Shown one piece after another: positions 44,513-52,292 of a stretch of 64,000 bases of DNA. Location of the stretch: positions 62,001 to 126,000 of the forward strand of contig NZ_BEWP01000004.1 in the NCBI RefSeq assembly GCF_002723995.1, in the 5' to 3' direction. The position numbers and the translations under genes were made by a program. Numbering within the stretch: position 1 is the first letter of the stretch; each line of letters opens with the position of its first letter. Source of the stretch: Gluconobacter kondonii. Lineage in GTDB: Bacteria; Pseudomonadota; Alphaproteobacteria; Acetobacterales; Acetobacteraceae. The notes under the pieces were generated by a model. That model was not told the origin of the DNA. It saw only the letters and a list, made by a program, of their open reading frames with translations, and did no database searches.

Positions 44513-45676
44513 ATGCCCGCACCTGAGAAAACTCCCGGATGGCTTGAACGACGTCTGCCCGTCATGAGCGTCCTGCGCCGCGAATACATCGCGTTTCCGA
44601 TGCCCCGGAATCTCAATGCCCTCTGGAGCTTCGGCGCCTTCCTGATGGTCACGATGGCCATCATGATTGCCAGCGGCCTGTTCCTCGCCATCAACTACAC
44701 CCCCGACATCACACAGGCCTTCGCCAGCGTCGAAGCGATCGACCGTCAGATCCCCTCAGGCTGGTTCCTGCGCAGCCTGCATATGGGCGGCGTGACGATG
44801 CTGTTCGCCTGCCTCTACATCCATATTGCGCGCAGCCTCTGGTACGGCTCCTACAAGGCTCCGCGCGAGTTACTCTGGCTGACAGGGCTCGGCCTGATGC
44901 TGATGGTGATGGTCACAGCGTTCGCCGGTTATGTCCTACCCTGGGGGCAAATGTCCTACTGGGGCGCCACGGTGGTCCTGAATGCCGCCCACACCATTCC
45001 CCTGATCGGCAAGCCGGTTTCCGAACTGCTTCTGGGTGGCGAAACGCTGGGGAATACGGCCCTGCACCGCCTGTTCGTGCTGCATTTCACAATGGCCTTT
45101 GCGATCGTCGCCGTCATTGCCCTGCATGTTACGGCCCTGCATGTGGTCAAGCCGAACAATCCTTCCGGCATCGACCCCGTCAGCCCGAAACAGACCCTCC
45201 CGTTCCATCCGTATTACACCAGCCGGGACGGCTTCGCGCTCTGTCTGTTCCTGATGGTCTATGCCGGACTGGTCTTTTTCCTGCCCGATCTGCTGACGCT
45301 CGCGGACAATTATGTTCAGGCCAATCCCCTCGTGACACCGCGTGACATCCGGCCGGAATGGTATTTCGCACCGTTCTACGCGATCCTCCGTGCAGTGCCG
45401 TCCCGCCTTGGCGGGCTGCTCCTCGCTGTCGGCAGCCTCGCCGTTCTGTTCGCCCTGCCCTCGCTGGACCGTTCCCCCACCCGTTCGGCCACACGCCGCC
45501 CACTGGTACGACTGTCCCTGCCAGTGGCTTTCCTGTCTTTTATTCTGCTGGGCGTCGCGGGGATGCATCCGCCGACCGAAACATGGCTGATCGTCAGCCG
45601 TCTGGCGATGGCATGGTGGTTTATCCACTTTCTGGTGGTCATGCCGCTCGTTTCGGAACGGGAGATCACATCATGA
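44513..45676 (+). CDS. petB: Cytochrome b subunit of the bc1 complex
   Basis: 387 residues with eight or so membrane helices. Heme-ligand histidines are visible in LRSLHMGGVTM and LHFTMAFAIVAVIALHVTALH. The Qo segment YVLPWGQMSYWGATV is intact. In place of the usual PEWY there is RPEWYFAPFYAILRAVP, which retains PEWY. The C-terminus is short. It overlaps the petC start by 4 bases (ATGA). Confidence 0.97.
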   Translation: MPAPEKTPGWLERRLPVMSVLRREYIAFPMPRNLNALWSFGAFLMVTMAIMIASGLFLAINYTPDITQAFASVEAIDRQIPSGWFLRSLHMGGVTMLFACLYIHIARSLWYGSYKAPRELLWLTGLGLMLMVMVTAFAGYVLPWGQMSYWGATVVLNAAHTIPLIGKPVSELLLGGETLGNTALHRLFVLHFTMAFAIVAVIALHVTALHVVKPNNPSGIDPVSPKQTLPFHPYYTSRDGFALCLFLMVYAGLVFFLPDLLTLADNYVQANPLVTPRDIRPEWYFAPFYAILRAVPSRLGGLLLAVGSLAVLFALPSLDRSPTRSATRRPLVRLSLPVAFLSFILLGVAGMHPPTETWLIVSRLAMAWWFIHFLVVMPLVSEREITS

Positions 45677-46380
45677 ACCGCCTGATCCGAGATCTCATAC
45701 TTGTCGCCAGCCTCCCCCCCCTGCTCGCAACCCTCCCTGCCTGCGCCAGCACACCCGCCCAGCGTGGCCTGATGGTCTTCCAGCAGGTTTGCGCCGCCTG
45801 CCACGGCATGGATCATGTCGACTACGGCGATATGGCCGCCTTCGGACTCTCTCCAGACGCCATCCGAAGCTGGGCTGCCGATCAGCAGATCCCGAACGGA
45901 ACGGACGACAATGGCGATCCGAAAACCCGTCCCGCCACACCCGCCGATCCCATCCTCTCGCCCTATCCCAACGAGGCTGTAGGGCGTCTGGCCAATCACG
46001 GGCTGCTTCCGCCGGATCTCTCCCGTCTGGCCATGACATTACCGGGGGGCGCAGAACAGATCCGGCGCATCCTCCTGTCCTATGCCCCCACACCTGCAGG
46101 TGTGAAACTCGATGACGGCCGTTATTACAACACTGCGCTGAAATGGAAGCATATCGGCATGCCGCCGCCCCTTCAGGACGGAATGCTGACCTACCCGGAC
46201 GGTACAAAAGCCACCACCCAACAGATGGCAACCGACGTTTCGGCCTTTCTCAACGACGTCGCGCATCCGCACGCAGCAGAACGCAGACGGATCGGCCTCT
46301 ACGCTCTGGCGTACCTCGCCCTGATGGCGCTCCTGACCTTCGTGCTGCAACGCCGGATCTGGAAATCGCGCCCCCAATAA
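45673..46380 (+). CDS. petC: Cytochrome c1 subunit of the bc1 complex
   Basis: 235 residues from ATG 45673, overlapping the petB stop; a longer open frame upstream is inside petB. A signal peptide is followed by QVCAACHGMDHVDY (heme motif CAACH), then NEAVGRLANHGLLPPDLS, RYYNTALKWKHIGMPPPLQDG (axial Met) and a C-terminal membrane anchor (LYALAYLALMALLTFVL). It passes electrons from the Rieske centre to a c-type cytochrome. Confidence 0.95.
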   Translation: MNRLIRDLILVASLPPLLATLPACASTPAQRGLMVFQQVCAACHGMDHVDYGDMAAFGLSPDAIRSWAADQQIPNGTDDNGDPKTRPATPADPILSPYPNEAVGRLANHGLLPPDLSRLAMTLPGGAEQIRRILLSYAPTPAGVKLDDGRYYNTALKWKHIGMPPPLQDGMLTYPDGTKATTQQMATDVSAFLNDVAHPHAAERRRIGLYALAYLALMALLTFVLQRRIWKSRPQ

Positions 46381-46392
46381 CTGGAACAACAC

Positions 46393-46815
46393 TTACAGAT
46401 GCGAGGCATGATCCCTGCGATGCGCCTCGCGATAGGTCAGCGGCATGACCGCCAGCCCCTGAACCGTCTCGATCACGTCCAGTTCCGCATTGCCCAGCAG
46501 CCGCACCAGCGCACCCCGTGGTGTATACAGCCCCCTGACGGTCACGCTTCTTCCGTCCTGCAAAAGCGCATCATCCATCAACACCGGGCATCGCGTCTTG
46601 CGCTCCAGCTCTGCGACAGCCGCTGCAAGCGCCTTCGTGTCGATCTGCAAAACGGCTTTGCGAACCGGGCAGATGTCAGGTGTCCGCGTGACGGTTTCTC
46701 CCCATACCGTCCCCTCCAGAACGCACACGCACATCAACACGCGTAGCCCCGTCCGCACAAATCCGGATACGAGACGTCGCCAGTTGATACGTTCAGGATA
46801 CGGACGGTCTCGCAT
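46393..46815 (-). CDS. Exported protein made of a lone STN (secretin/TonB N-terminal) domain
   Basis: 140 residues. A basic N-terminus and hydrophobic signal (LRVLMCVCVLEGTVWG) precede one STN-like domain: QIDTKALAAAVAELERKTRCPVLMDDALLQDG, then TVRGLYTPRGALVRLLGNAELDV. STN normally heads signal-transducing TonB receptors and secretins. Here the protein ends right after it, with no plug or barrel. It might signal to an anti-sigma factor or act as an inhibitor; no partner is adjacent. It ends 12 bp after petC on the opposite strand. GGGGAG lies about 9 bases before the ATG. Confidence 0.65.
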   Translation of the reverse strand: MRDRPYPERINWRRLVSGFVRTGLRVLMCVCVLEGTVWGETVTRTPDICPVRKAVLQIDTKALAAAVAELERKTRCPVLMDDALLQDGRSVTVRGLYTPRGALVRLLGNAELDVIETVQGLAVMPLTYREAHRRDHASHL

Positions 46816-46937
46816 GCCCGCGGCTCCCCCCTGAGCACACCCATCTCACATGTCTGACAGGCCCACCAGACGATAGAACGCAGCAACCGGGAGACGGCCA
46901 CACCCCTCCCGTTCTTTTGAAGATCAGAACAAAAAGC

Positions 46938-47480
46938 TCAGAATGTCGGTGGCGTACAGGCGCTGATGATCTCACAGCCTTCGGAACTCAGACATCGGAA
47001 CCGGTGTGGCTGGCGACTGTCAAAATGATAGGCATCCCCCGGTTCCAGGATCTCCTGCCGCTCCCCGACCGTAATCTCTATACGTCCTTGCAGAACGAAA
47101 CCGCCTTCTTCACCTTCATGGGCATAAACCGCAGCCCCGGTATCGGCACCAAACGCATAGTTCTCCCGCAAAATCTGGAGTGTCCGCCTACAGGATGGCG
47201 CCCCCACTTGCCGGAACACCACACCGTCCTGCTCAAACGTCAGCAGTTCATTCGCCCGGTAGAAGATTTTCTCATCACCCTCCGGGACAAGGCTGAAAAA
47301 CTCGCCAAGCGTTACGGGAATCCCGTCCAGAACCCGCTTGAGCGTTCCAACCGAAGGATTCATATCCCCGGATTCAATCAGGGAAATGGTGGAATTGGTG
47401 ACGCCGGTCCGCTTGGCCAGTTCACGCTGGGACAGATTTCTGGCTGTCCGGACAAACCGCAGGCGCGCTCCCAGATCCAT
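46938..47480 (-). CDS. XRE-family regulator with C-terminal cupin sensor domain
   Basis: 180 residues. The N-terminal helix-turn-helix (about 5-60) reads LRFVRTARNLSQRELAKRTGVTNSTISLIESGDMNPSVGTLKRVLDG. The C-terminal cupin (about 105-175) has AHEGEEGGFVLQGRIEITVG and LEPGDAYHFDSRQPHRF. This PuuR-like design binds a small molecule or metal in the cupin and represses nearby genes. A 35-bp inverted repeat lies just upstream and could be its operator. Next plus-strand gene: a small membrane protein. Confidence 0.95.
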   Translation of the reverse strand: MDLGARLRFVRTARNLSQRELAKRTGVTNSTISLIESGDMNPSVGTLKRVLDGIPVTLGEFFSLVPEGDEKIFYRANELLTFEQDGVVFRQVGAPSCRRTLQILRENYAFGADTGAAVYAHEGEEGGFVLQGRIEITVGERQEILEPGDAYHFDSRQPHRFRCLSSEGCEIISACTPPTF

Positions 47481-47500
47481 CCTGTCCCATGCCCCCTCTC

Positions 47501-47535
47501 CTGTTTCGTTTCATGAGTATGTCATATCGAAACAG
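47501..47535. promoter_or_regulatory. Inverted repeat, probable operator of the XRE-cupin regulator
   Basis: Perfect 8-bp arms CTGTTTCG (47501-47508) and CGAAACAG (47528-47535) are separated by 19 bp. They start 21 bp upstream of the regulator start codon, between it and the divergent small membrane gene. A TTGAAA -35 for the plus strand follows at 47546. Confidence 0.5.
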
Positions 47536-47545
47536 AAAGGAAACC

Positions 47546-47574
47546 TTGAAAATCATCATACCTCTGGGTGGTAT
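47546..47574 (+). promoter_or_regulatory. Possible promoter for the small membrane protein
   Basis: TTGAAA (47546-47551) and TGGTAT (47569-47574) are 17 bp apart. The -35 is good and the -10 weak. A perfect 9-bp inverted repeat CCGTTCTGG/CCAGAACGG (47635-47665) lies downstream in the leader. Confidence 0.3.
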
Positions 47575-47634
47575 CGATTTTTATATACCTGCTCTGACAA
47601 GGGCGCGATGGTCCGGAACATATGGCCCGCAAAA

Positions 47635-47665
47635 CCGTTCTGGAGTAAACAAACCACCAGAACGG
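47635..47665 (+). repeat. 9-bp inverted repeat in the leader of the small membrane gene
   Basis: CCGTTCTGG and CCAGAACGG are perfect arms with a 13-base spacer. In RNA this would be a stable hairpin about 70 bases before the start codon. Regulatory or attenuator role is only a guess. Confidence 0.4.
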
Positions 47666-47733
47666 CATGTGCGGACTTCCGACTGCTCCAGTCACGGCTC
47701 CGCGATTTTGCGCAGAGACAGGATGGACGACTG

Positions 47734-48084
47734 ATGCTGTATGCTTCGACGGGGTGCTTCACTCTCACGGTGATCATGGGCGTCTGGCTCGCTATCTTCG
47801 CGGCCCGCTACAAGCGCCCTTTCAGCTTCCTCACGCCCGTCCATGTCGGATCGGCCATTGTTGGCGCGGTCTTTCTCGTCATTGCGATCAGCAATGGTGA
47901 CAATCGCCTCATGCTAAACGTGGCGCTCGCCGTCGCCATTGCGACCTTTGGTGTCCTGATGGCGTTTTTCCGCAGACGCGGCGCCATGATTGCACCGCTT
48001 TATATGTGTCACATCCTGCTGGCGGTCATGTTCTATTTCTCAATGGTGTGCTTCACGATTTTTCCGAATTTCGGCCTCGACTGA
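47734..48084 (+). CDS. Small membrane protein of unknown function
   Basis: 116 residues from ATG 47734. Four hydrophobic helices are predicted by eye: LTVIMGVWLAIFAA, VHVGSAIVGAVFLVIAIS, LNVALAVAIATFGVLMAFF and ICHILLAVMFYFSMVCF-like. The fold suggests a four-helix integral membrane protein. The start is chosen for the first good membrane helix; a weak GGA precedes it. It converges with the TauE gene, 6 bp away, and diverges from the XRE-cupin gene. No family recognised. Confidence 0.6.
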   Translation: MLYASTGCFTLTVIMGVWLAIFAARYKRPFSFLTPVHVGSAIVGAVFLVIAISNGDNRLMLNVALAVAIATFGVLMAFFRRRGAMIAPLYMCHILLAVMFYFSMVCFTIFPNFGLD

Positions 48085-48090
48085 CGCCTC

Positions 48091-48858
48091 TTACAGCGCG
48101 GCGAGGCTCTTCCAGATCATGTACGCCGCAACCATAAAGATGACGCAAGCAAAGAACGTCGTCAGCGCAGGACCGGAGCCTGAAAGGCGCTTTGCCGCAC
48201 GGGTCCCGAGAAAGCTGCCGATGACGCCCCCCGCCACAAACAGCAAACCCATCACCCAGTCCACATAGCCCGAAAGCATGTAACTCAGCGCCGTACTGGC
48301 ACCCAGCGCCGCCACCGCGACCAGCGATGTGCCGACCGCATTGAGAATGGGCATCCGTGTGCAGGCAATCAGCGCCGGGACGATCAGAAACCCGCCGCCA
48401 ATCCCGAAAAACCCGGACAGCACGCCCGTCCCGGCCCCGGCCATCATGACGCGCGGCATGTTCTGACGGTTACACGCCGCCCCGGCCTCCCCCTTGTTGC
48501 GGCGCCCCCGCAGCATGAGCACACCGACCACGACCATCAGCAGCGCAAAACACAGCAACAGCTTTTCGCCATTCACCGCCTTACCAAACGCTGCCCCGAT
48601 CAACGCCCCAGCTACGCCGCACGGTGCGAAAATGCCCGCGCATTTCCATTTGACCGTCCCCGCGCGGGCATGGCTGACCAACCCAGCCAGAGCGTTGACC
48701 GCTACCGCCATGGCGCTCGTTCCGATGGCGACATGGGCGTTTTTCACACCCACGACATAGACCATCAGGGGAACGGCCAGAATGGACCCGCCGCCCCCGA
48801 TCAGTCCCAGCGTAAACCCGATCAGAACACCGCAGGCCAGCTCAAGGGCAATATGCAC
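48091..48858 (-). CDS. TauE/SafE family sulfite or sulfonate exporter
   Basis: 255 residues with eight or so membrane helices. TauE pattern: GFTLGLIGGGGSILAVPLMVYVVG near the start and the internal repeat GVLSGFFGIGGGFLIVPALIACTRMPILNAVGTSLVAVA. As the last gene of the module sqr-tauE, downstream of the persulfide dioxygenase, it probably exports sulfite made by that enzyme. The gap to the fused Blh-SQR gene is only 7 bp. Confidence 0.95.
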   Translation of the reverse strand: MHIALELACGVLIGFTLGLIGGGGSILAVPLMVYVVGVKNAHVAIGTSAMAVAVNALAGLVSHARAGTVKWKCAGIFAPCGVAGALIGAAFGKAVNGEKLLLCFALLMVVVGVLMLRGRRNKGEAGAACNRQNMPRVMMAGAGTGVLSGFFGIGGGFLIVPALIACTRMPILNAVGTSLVAVAALGASTALSYMLSGYVDWVMGLLFVAGGVIGSFLGTRAAKRLSGSGPALTTFFACVIFMVAAYMIWKSLAAL

Positions 48859-48865
48859 GATCCGC

Positions 48866-50554
48866 TCAGCCGCCCTTTTTCACATTCAGGGGCTTGGGCG
48901 CGACCATCAGCTCACGCCCTTTCAACATCCCGTCCCAATACATCAGCGGCATGATGTATTTCTTGAGCCACCAGGCAAGGCGCGTCGGCTTCTGTCCGTT
49001 GAGCAGCCATTTCGGCAACGTCGGAGCCAGTTTGCCGCCATAGCTGAACTCGGCCAGCACGATCCGTCCGTTCTCCACCGTCAGCGGACAGGCGCCATAG
49101 CCCTCATATTCCGAAACCGGGCCCTGATGCTTCAGAAACGCGAGCACATTGGTCGCCACCACAGGCGCCTGCACGCGGACCGCCGCTGCGGTCTTGGCGC
49201 AGGACGTGCCGATCACATCCCCAAGAGCGAACACATCCGGGAAACGCACATGCTGCAACGTCGCCGGATTGACCTCAACAAACCCGTCCGATCCCGAGAG
49301 CGCACTGTCGCGGATCACCTGCGGCGCGCTCTGCGGCGGCACGACATGCAGCATGTCGAACGTCCGCTCGACCCGCTCCGCATTCTCCCCGACCTTGCGC
49401 TCGAAAACGGCCTTGCGGTTCGGTCCGTCCACTTCCACGAGCTTCGATCCGGTGCGCAACCCGACGTGATAGCGCTTGATGTACTCCATCAGCGGCGGCA
49501 CGAAATCCTTCACACCGAACAGCCCCGGTGTCGCGGTATCGAACTCGACCGAAATGTTGTCCAGAACGCCCCGGCGCTTCCACGCATCGCACGACAGATA
49601 CACGGCTTTCTGCGGCGCGCCCGCGCATTTGATCGGCATAGGCGGCTGGGTAAAGATCGCCGTTCCACCCTTGAGCTGCTGCACAAGCTGCCAAGTGTAA
49701 GGGGCCAGATCGAAACGGTAGTTCGACGTCACGCCATTCTTGCCCAGCGTCTCCGCCAGACCGGGAATAGCGTCCCAGTTCAGCGTAATCCCCGTCGCCA
49801 CGACCAGCGCGTCATAGGACACGACCGTGCCGTCCGTCAGAACCACTTCGCGCACATCCGGCCGGAACAGCTTTGCCGCCTGCTTCACCCAGACAACGTC
49901 TTTCGGCATGACATCCGCTTCCTTGCGGCGCGTTTGTGCGGCCTGAAAAACACCGCCGCCCACAAGCGTCCAGCCCGGCTGGTAGAAATGCTCGTTGGAC
50001 GGCTCCACCACACCAATCGACAGATTCCGGTTCCGCTTGAGCAGGCTTCCCGCAGTCGACAAACCACCCGCGCCACCGCCGATGATCAGAACCTGAAAAT
50101 GAGCTGCGTCCTTGCGCGGGGCCGCCGCAGGAGCGGCAACCTGTTCGATCCGTGTCCGCAGACGGCTGATATCCACACCAGCCCGCTCCGTTGCCGCAAA
50201 GATTTCCGCGGCGGGGCGTTTGCCAGCCTCGGCCAAGGCCCAGATCTGCCCCGCCCGCGTGCCGGAGCGGCAATAGCCCACGACTGGCGCGGGCAGCGTT
50301 GCCAGAATCTGTCGCGTTTCGGCGATCTGTGCGTCGCTCGGCACAGTCCCGGATTTCACCGGGATTGCAGCGAACGCCAGCCCTGCTTCCTTCGCGGCAG
50401 CCTCGATTACTTTCATTTCCGGCTGGTCCGGCGCTTCCCCATCAGGACGGAAGCAGAGGATTGTGTGAAATCCCTCAGCCTTCAGATCGGCAATATCCTG
50501 CACGGCAATCTGGGGGGAAATGGCATAGCTGTCGGTCAGATGACGGGTTGGCAT
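48866..50554 (-). CDS. Fused Blh-type phosphatase domain and sulfide:quinone oxidoreductase
   Basis: 562 residues. Domain 1 (about 1-140) is a DUF442/Blh protein-tyrosine-phosphatase-like unit with GYCRSGTRAG (CxxGxR loop). Domain 2 (about 150-562) is a flavin disulfide reductase of SQR type: LIIGGGAGGLSTAGSLL (FAD), YDALVVATG, Cys in MPIKCAGAPQKAVYLS and Cys in VIGTSCAKTAAAV. It should oxidise sulfide at the membrane, passing electrons to quinone and producing persulfide for the dioxygenase upstream. It begins 55 bp after the dioxygenase stop, with GGAG before the ATG. Confidence 0.93.
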   Translation of the reverse strand: MPTRHLTDSYAISPQIAVQDIADLKAEGFHTILCFRPDGEAPDQPEMKVIEAAAKEAGLAFAAIPVKSGTVPSDAQIAETRQILATLPAPVVGYCRSGTRAGQIWALAEAGKRPAAEIFAATERAGVDISRLRTRIEQVAAPAAAPRKDAAHFQVLIIGGGAGGLSTAGSLLKRNRNLSIGVVEPSNEHFYQPGWTLVGGGVFQAAQTRRKEADVMPKDVVWVKQAAKLFRPDVREVVLTDGTVVSYDALVVATGITLNWDAIPGLAETLGKNGVTSNYRFDLAPYTWQLVQQLKGGTAIFTQPPMPIKCAGAPQKAVYLSCDAWKRRGVLDNISVEFDTATPGLFGVKDFVPPLMEYIKRYHVGLRTGSKLVEVDGPNRKAVFERKVGENAERVERTFDMLHVVPPQSAPQVIRDSALSGSDGFVEVNPATLQHVRFPDVFALGDVIGTSCAKTAAAVRVQAPVVATNVLAFLKHQGPVSEYEGYGACPLTVENGRIVLAEFSYGGKLAPTLPKWLLNGQKPTRLAWWLKKYIMPLMYWDGMLKGRELMVAPKPLNVKKGG

Positions 50555-50609
50555 GGAAATTCACTCCAGAAACAATAAAGACGGCACAACCGTGCCGGAT
50601 TGTTGGAAT

Positions 50610-51536
50610 TCAAACGCGATTGACGGGGATCTTGATGTAGCTCACGCCGTCCGCTTCAGGTTCGGGGAGGTGCCCACCGCGCATATTGACCTGCACGGAC
50701 GGCATCAGCAGACGGGGCATGGCCAGCGTCGCGTCGCGGGCGGTGCGCATCTGTACGAACTCTTCTTCGCTCACACCGTCATGAACATGAATGTTGTAGC
50801 CGCGCTCATGCCCGACCGTCGTCAGCCAGACATACTCATCCCGTCCCGGTGCCTTGTAGTCATGACACAGGAACAGCCGCGTCTCGACGGGCAGTGACAG
50901 GAGTCGACGGATGGAGCGGAACAACTGGCGTGGATCACCACCCGGAAAATCCGCCCGCGCCGTGCCGAAATCCGGCATGAAGATCGTATCGCCCACAAAC
51001 GCCGCATCCCCGATCACGAACGCCATATCCGCAGGTGTGTGGCCCGGAACATGCAGCACCGTCACGGGAAGTTCTCCGATCCGGAAGGTCTCTCCATCGC
51101 GGAACAGGTGGTCAAACTGCGACCCATCCCGCGCAAACCGGGTTCCCGCATTAAAGATCTTGCCGAACACAGCCTGAACCAGCGTGATATCCGCGCCGAT
51201 CCCCAATTTGCCGCCAATTTTTTCCTGCAACCAGGGCGCGGCGGAGAGATGATCCGCATGGGCATGCGTCTCAAGCTGCCAGTCCACAGTCAGACCTTCG
51301 CGCTCCACATAATCGACAATCGCCTGTGCCGAACCATGCGACGTGCGCCCCGCCGCGGCGTCATAATCAAGCACACTGTCAATGACGGCAGCGCGCTTCG
51401 TGACGGGGCAATGGACCACATGCGTCGCGGTGTTCGTGGCTTCATCGAAAAACGTACAGACGACGGGAACGGGCGTCGCACCTTGCTCGGTTCGCCGGAT
51501 CTGGCCGGTCGCGGCCTGAATTGCTGCATCGTGCAT
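50610..51536 (-). CDS. Persulfide dioxygenase (ETHE1-like metallo-beta-lactamase fold)
   Basis: 308 residues from ATG 51536, with AAGGTGG just upstream; longer open frame to the left of this start runs over the operator and the divergent peroxiredoxin gene. MBL metal motif HAHADH in LETHAHADHLSAAPW, His in VLHVPGHTPADMAF, Asp in FVGDTIFMPDFGTARADF, and the family tail RLFLCHDYKAPGRDEY. It oxidises glutathione persulfide to sulfite. First gene of the operon dioxygenase-SQR-tauE, 42 bp beyond the palindrome that also faces the peroxiredoxin operon. Confidence 0.94.
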   Translation of the reverse strand: MHDAAIQAATGQIRRTEQGATPVPVVCTFFDEATNTATHVVHCPVTKRAAVIDSVLDYDAAAGRTSHGSAQAIVDYVEREGLTVDWQLETHAHADHLSAAPWLQEKIGGKLGIGADITLVQAVFGKIFNAGTRFARDGSQFDHLFRDGETFRIGELPVTVLHVPGHTPADMAFVIGDAAFVGDTIFMPDFGTARADFPGGDPRQLFRSIRRLLSLPVETRLFLCHDYKAPGRDEYVWLTTVGHERGYNIHVHDGVSEEEFVQMRTARDATLAMPRLLMPSVQVNMRGGHLPEPEADGVSYIKIPVNRV

Positions 51537-51578
51537 GGCGTCCACCTTCTGGCTACGGAGTGTCTTTACGACACTTTC

Positions 51579-51596
51579 ATTAACTGTTAAGTTAAT
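51579..51596. promoter_or_regulatory. Perfect palindrome, probable ArsR-type operator of the sulfur module
   Basis: ATTAACT-GTTA-AGTTAAT has perfect 7-bp arms and a 4-bp centre. It lies between the divergent dioxygenase (ATG 51536) and peroxiredoxin (ATG 51645) genes, in an AT-rich promoter interval. An ArsR regulator is encoded in the plus-strand operon. BigR-type repressors bind AT-rich palindromes of this kind. Confidence 0.7.
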
Positions 51597-51644
51597 ATTG
51601 TAAGTATTGCATGTCAAGCGCCCTGATGCTTTTGGAACCGGACC

Positions 51645-52292
51645 ATGATCGTATCCCCTCCCGCTGAATCGTCTTTTCCGTCCCTTCGCATCGGCGACCG
51701 CGCTCCAGATTTCAGCGCCCGGACCACGCATGGCGAGTTCATCATGAGCGCCCTGCGCGGGCATTGGGTGCTGTTGTTCGCCCACCCGGCCGATTTCACC
51801 CCCGTCTGCACCAGCGAATTCATTGCTCTCGCCCGCAGCGCGGAAGAGTTCCAGCAGCGGGACTGCGCACTTCTCGGAATCTCGGCTGACAGTCTTCCCG
51901 CCCATCTGGCCTGGGTGAACGCCATCCGGACGCAGTTCGACGTTCACGTCCCCTTTCCCATTATCGAAGACCCGTCCCTTGCCGTCGCCAAGGCTTACGG
52001 CATGCTCGACAGCACAGCTCAGGACAGCGCGACCGTCCGCTCCGTTTTCATGATCGATCCCACGGGCATCGTCCGAGCAATCCTGAACTACCCCGCCACG
52101 GTCGGGCGCTCCGTTCCCGAACTTCTGCGCCTACTCTGCGCGCTACAGGAAGTAGACCGCGCAGGAGCCCTCACGCCCGAAAGCTGGCAACCCGGACAGC
52201 GCACCATCGCGCCTCCGCTCCAGACGCAGGCCGCCGTGGAAAAAGCCGGTGCCAAATGGTTCTTCCAGCCCATGCCCCGGGAGCGTTCATGA
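51645..52292 (+). CDS. 1-Cys type peroxiredoxin (AhpC/TSA family)
   Basis: 215 residues. The peroxidatic motif is FTPVCTSEFIAL (Cys about 55) following HPADF; IGDRAPDFSARTTHGEF is the usual start. The long C-terminal part (LLRLLCALQEVDRAGALTPESWQPG) matches the Prx6 (1-Cys) group; it contains one further Cys at LLCAL. It reduces peroxides, and probably also persulfide-derived oxidants given its location. It is coupled to the ArsR gene by a 4-base ATGA overlap. Confidence 0.95.
   Translation: MIVSPPAESSFPSLRIGDRAPDFSARTTHGEFIMSALRGHWVLLFAHPADFTPVCTSEFIALARSAEEFQQRDCALLGISADSLPAHLAWVNAIRTQFDVHVPFPIIEDPSLAVAKAYGMLDSTAQDSATVRSVFMIDPTGIVRAILNYPATVGRSVPELLRLLCALQEVDRAGALTPESWQPGQRTIAPPLQTQAAVEKAGAKWFFQPMPRERS

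Noticed and set aside
51579-51596. Reading the ATTAACT palindrome as a CtrA box
   Set aside because: The TTAA copies are separated by 3, 1 or 8 bases, not 7, so it does not fit the CtrA pattern.
51537-51947. N-terminal extension of the persulfide dioxygenase
   Set aside because: It would run through the palindrome and over the divergent peroxiredoxin gene, and the added residues have no family similarity. ATG 51536 has a good ribosome binding site.
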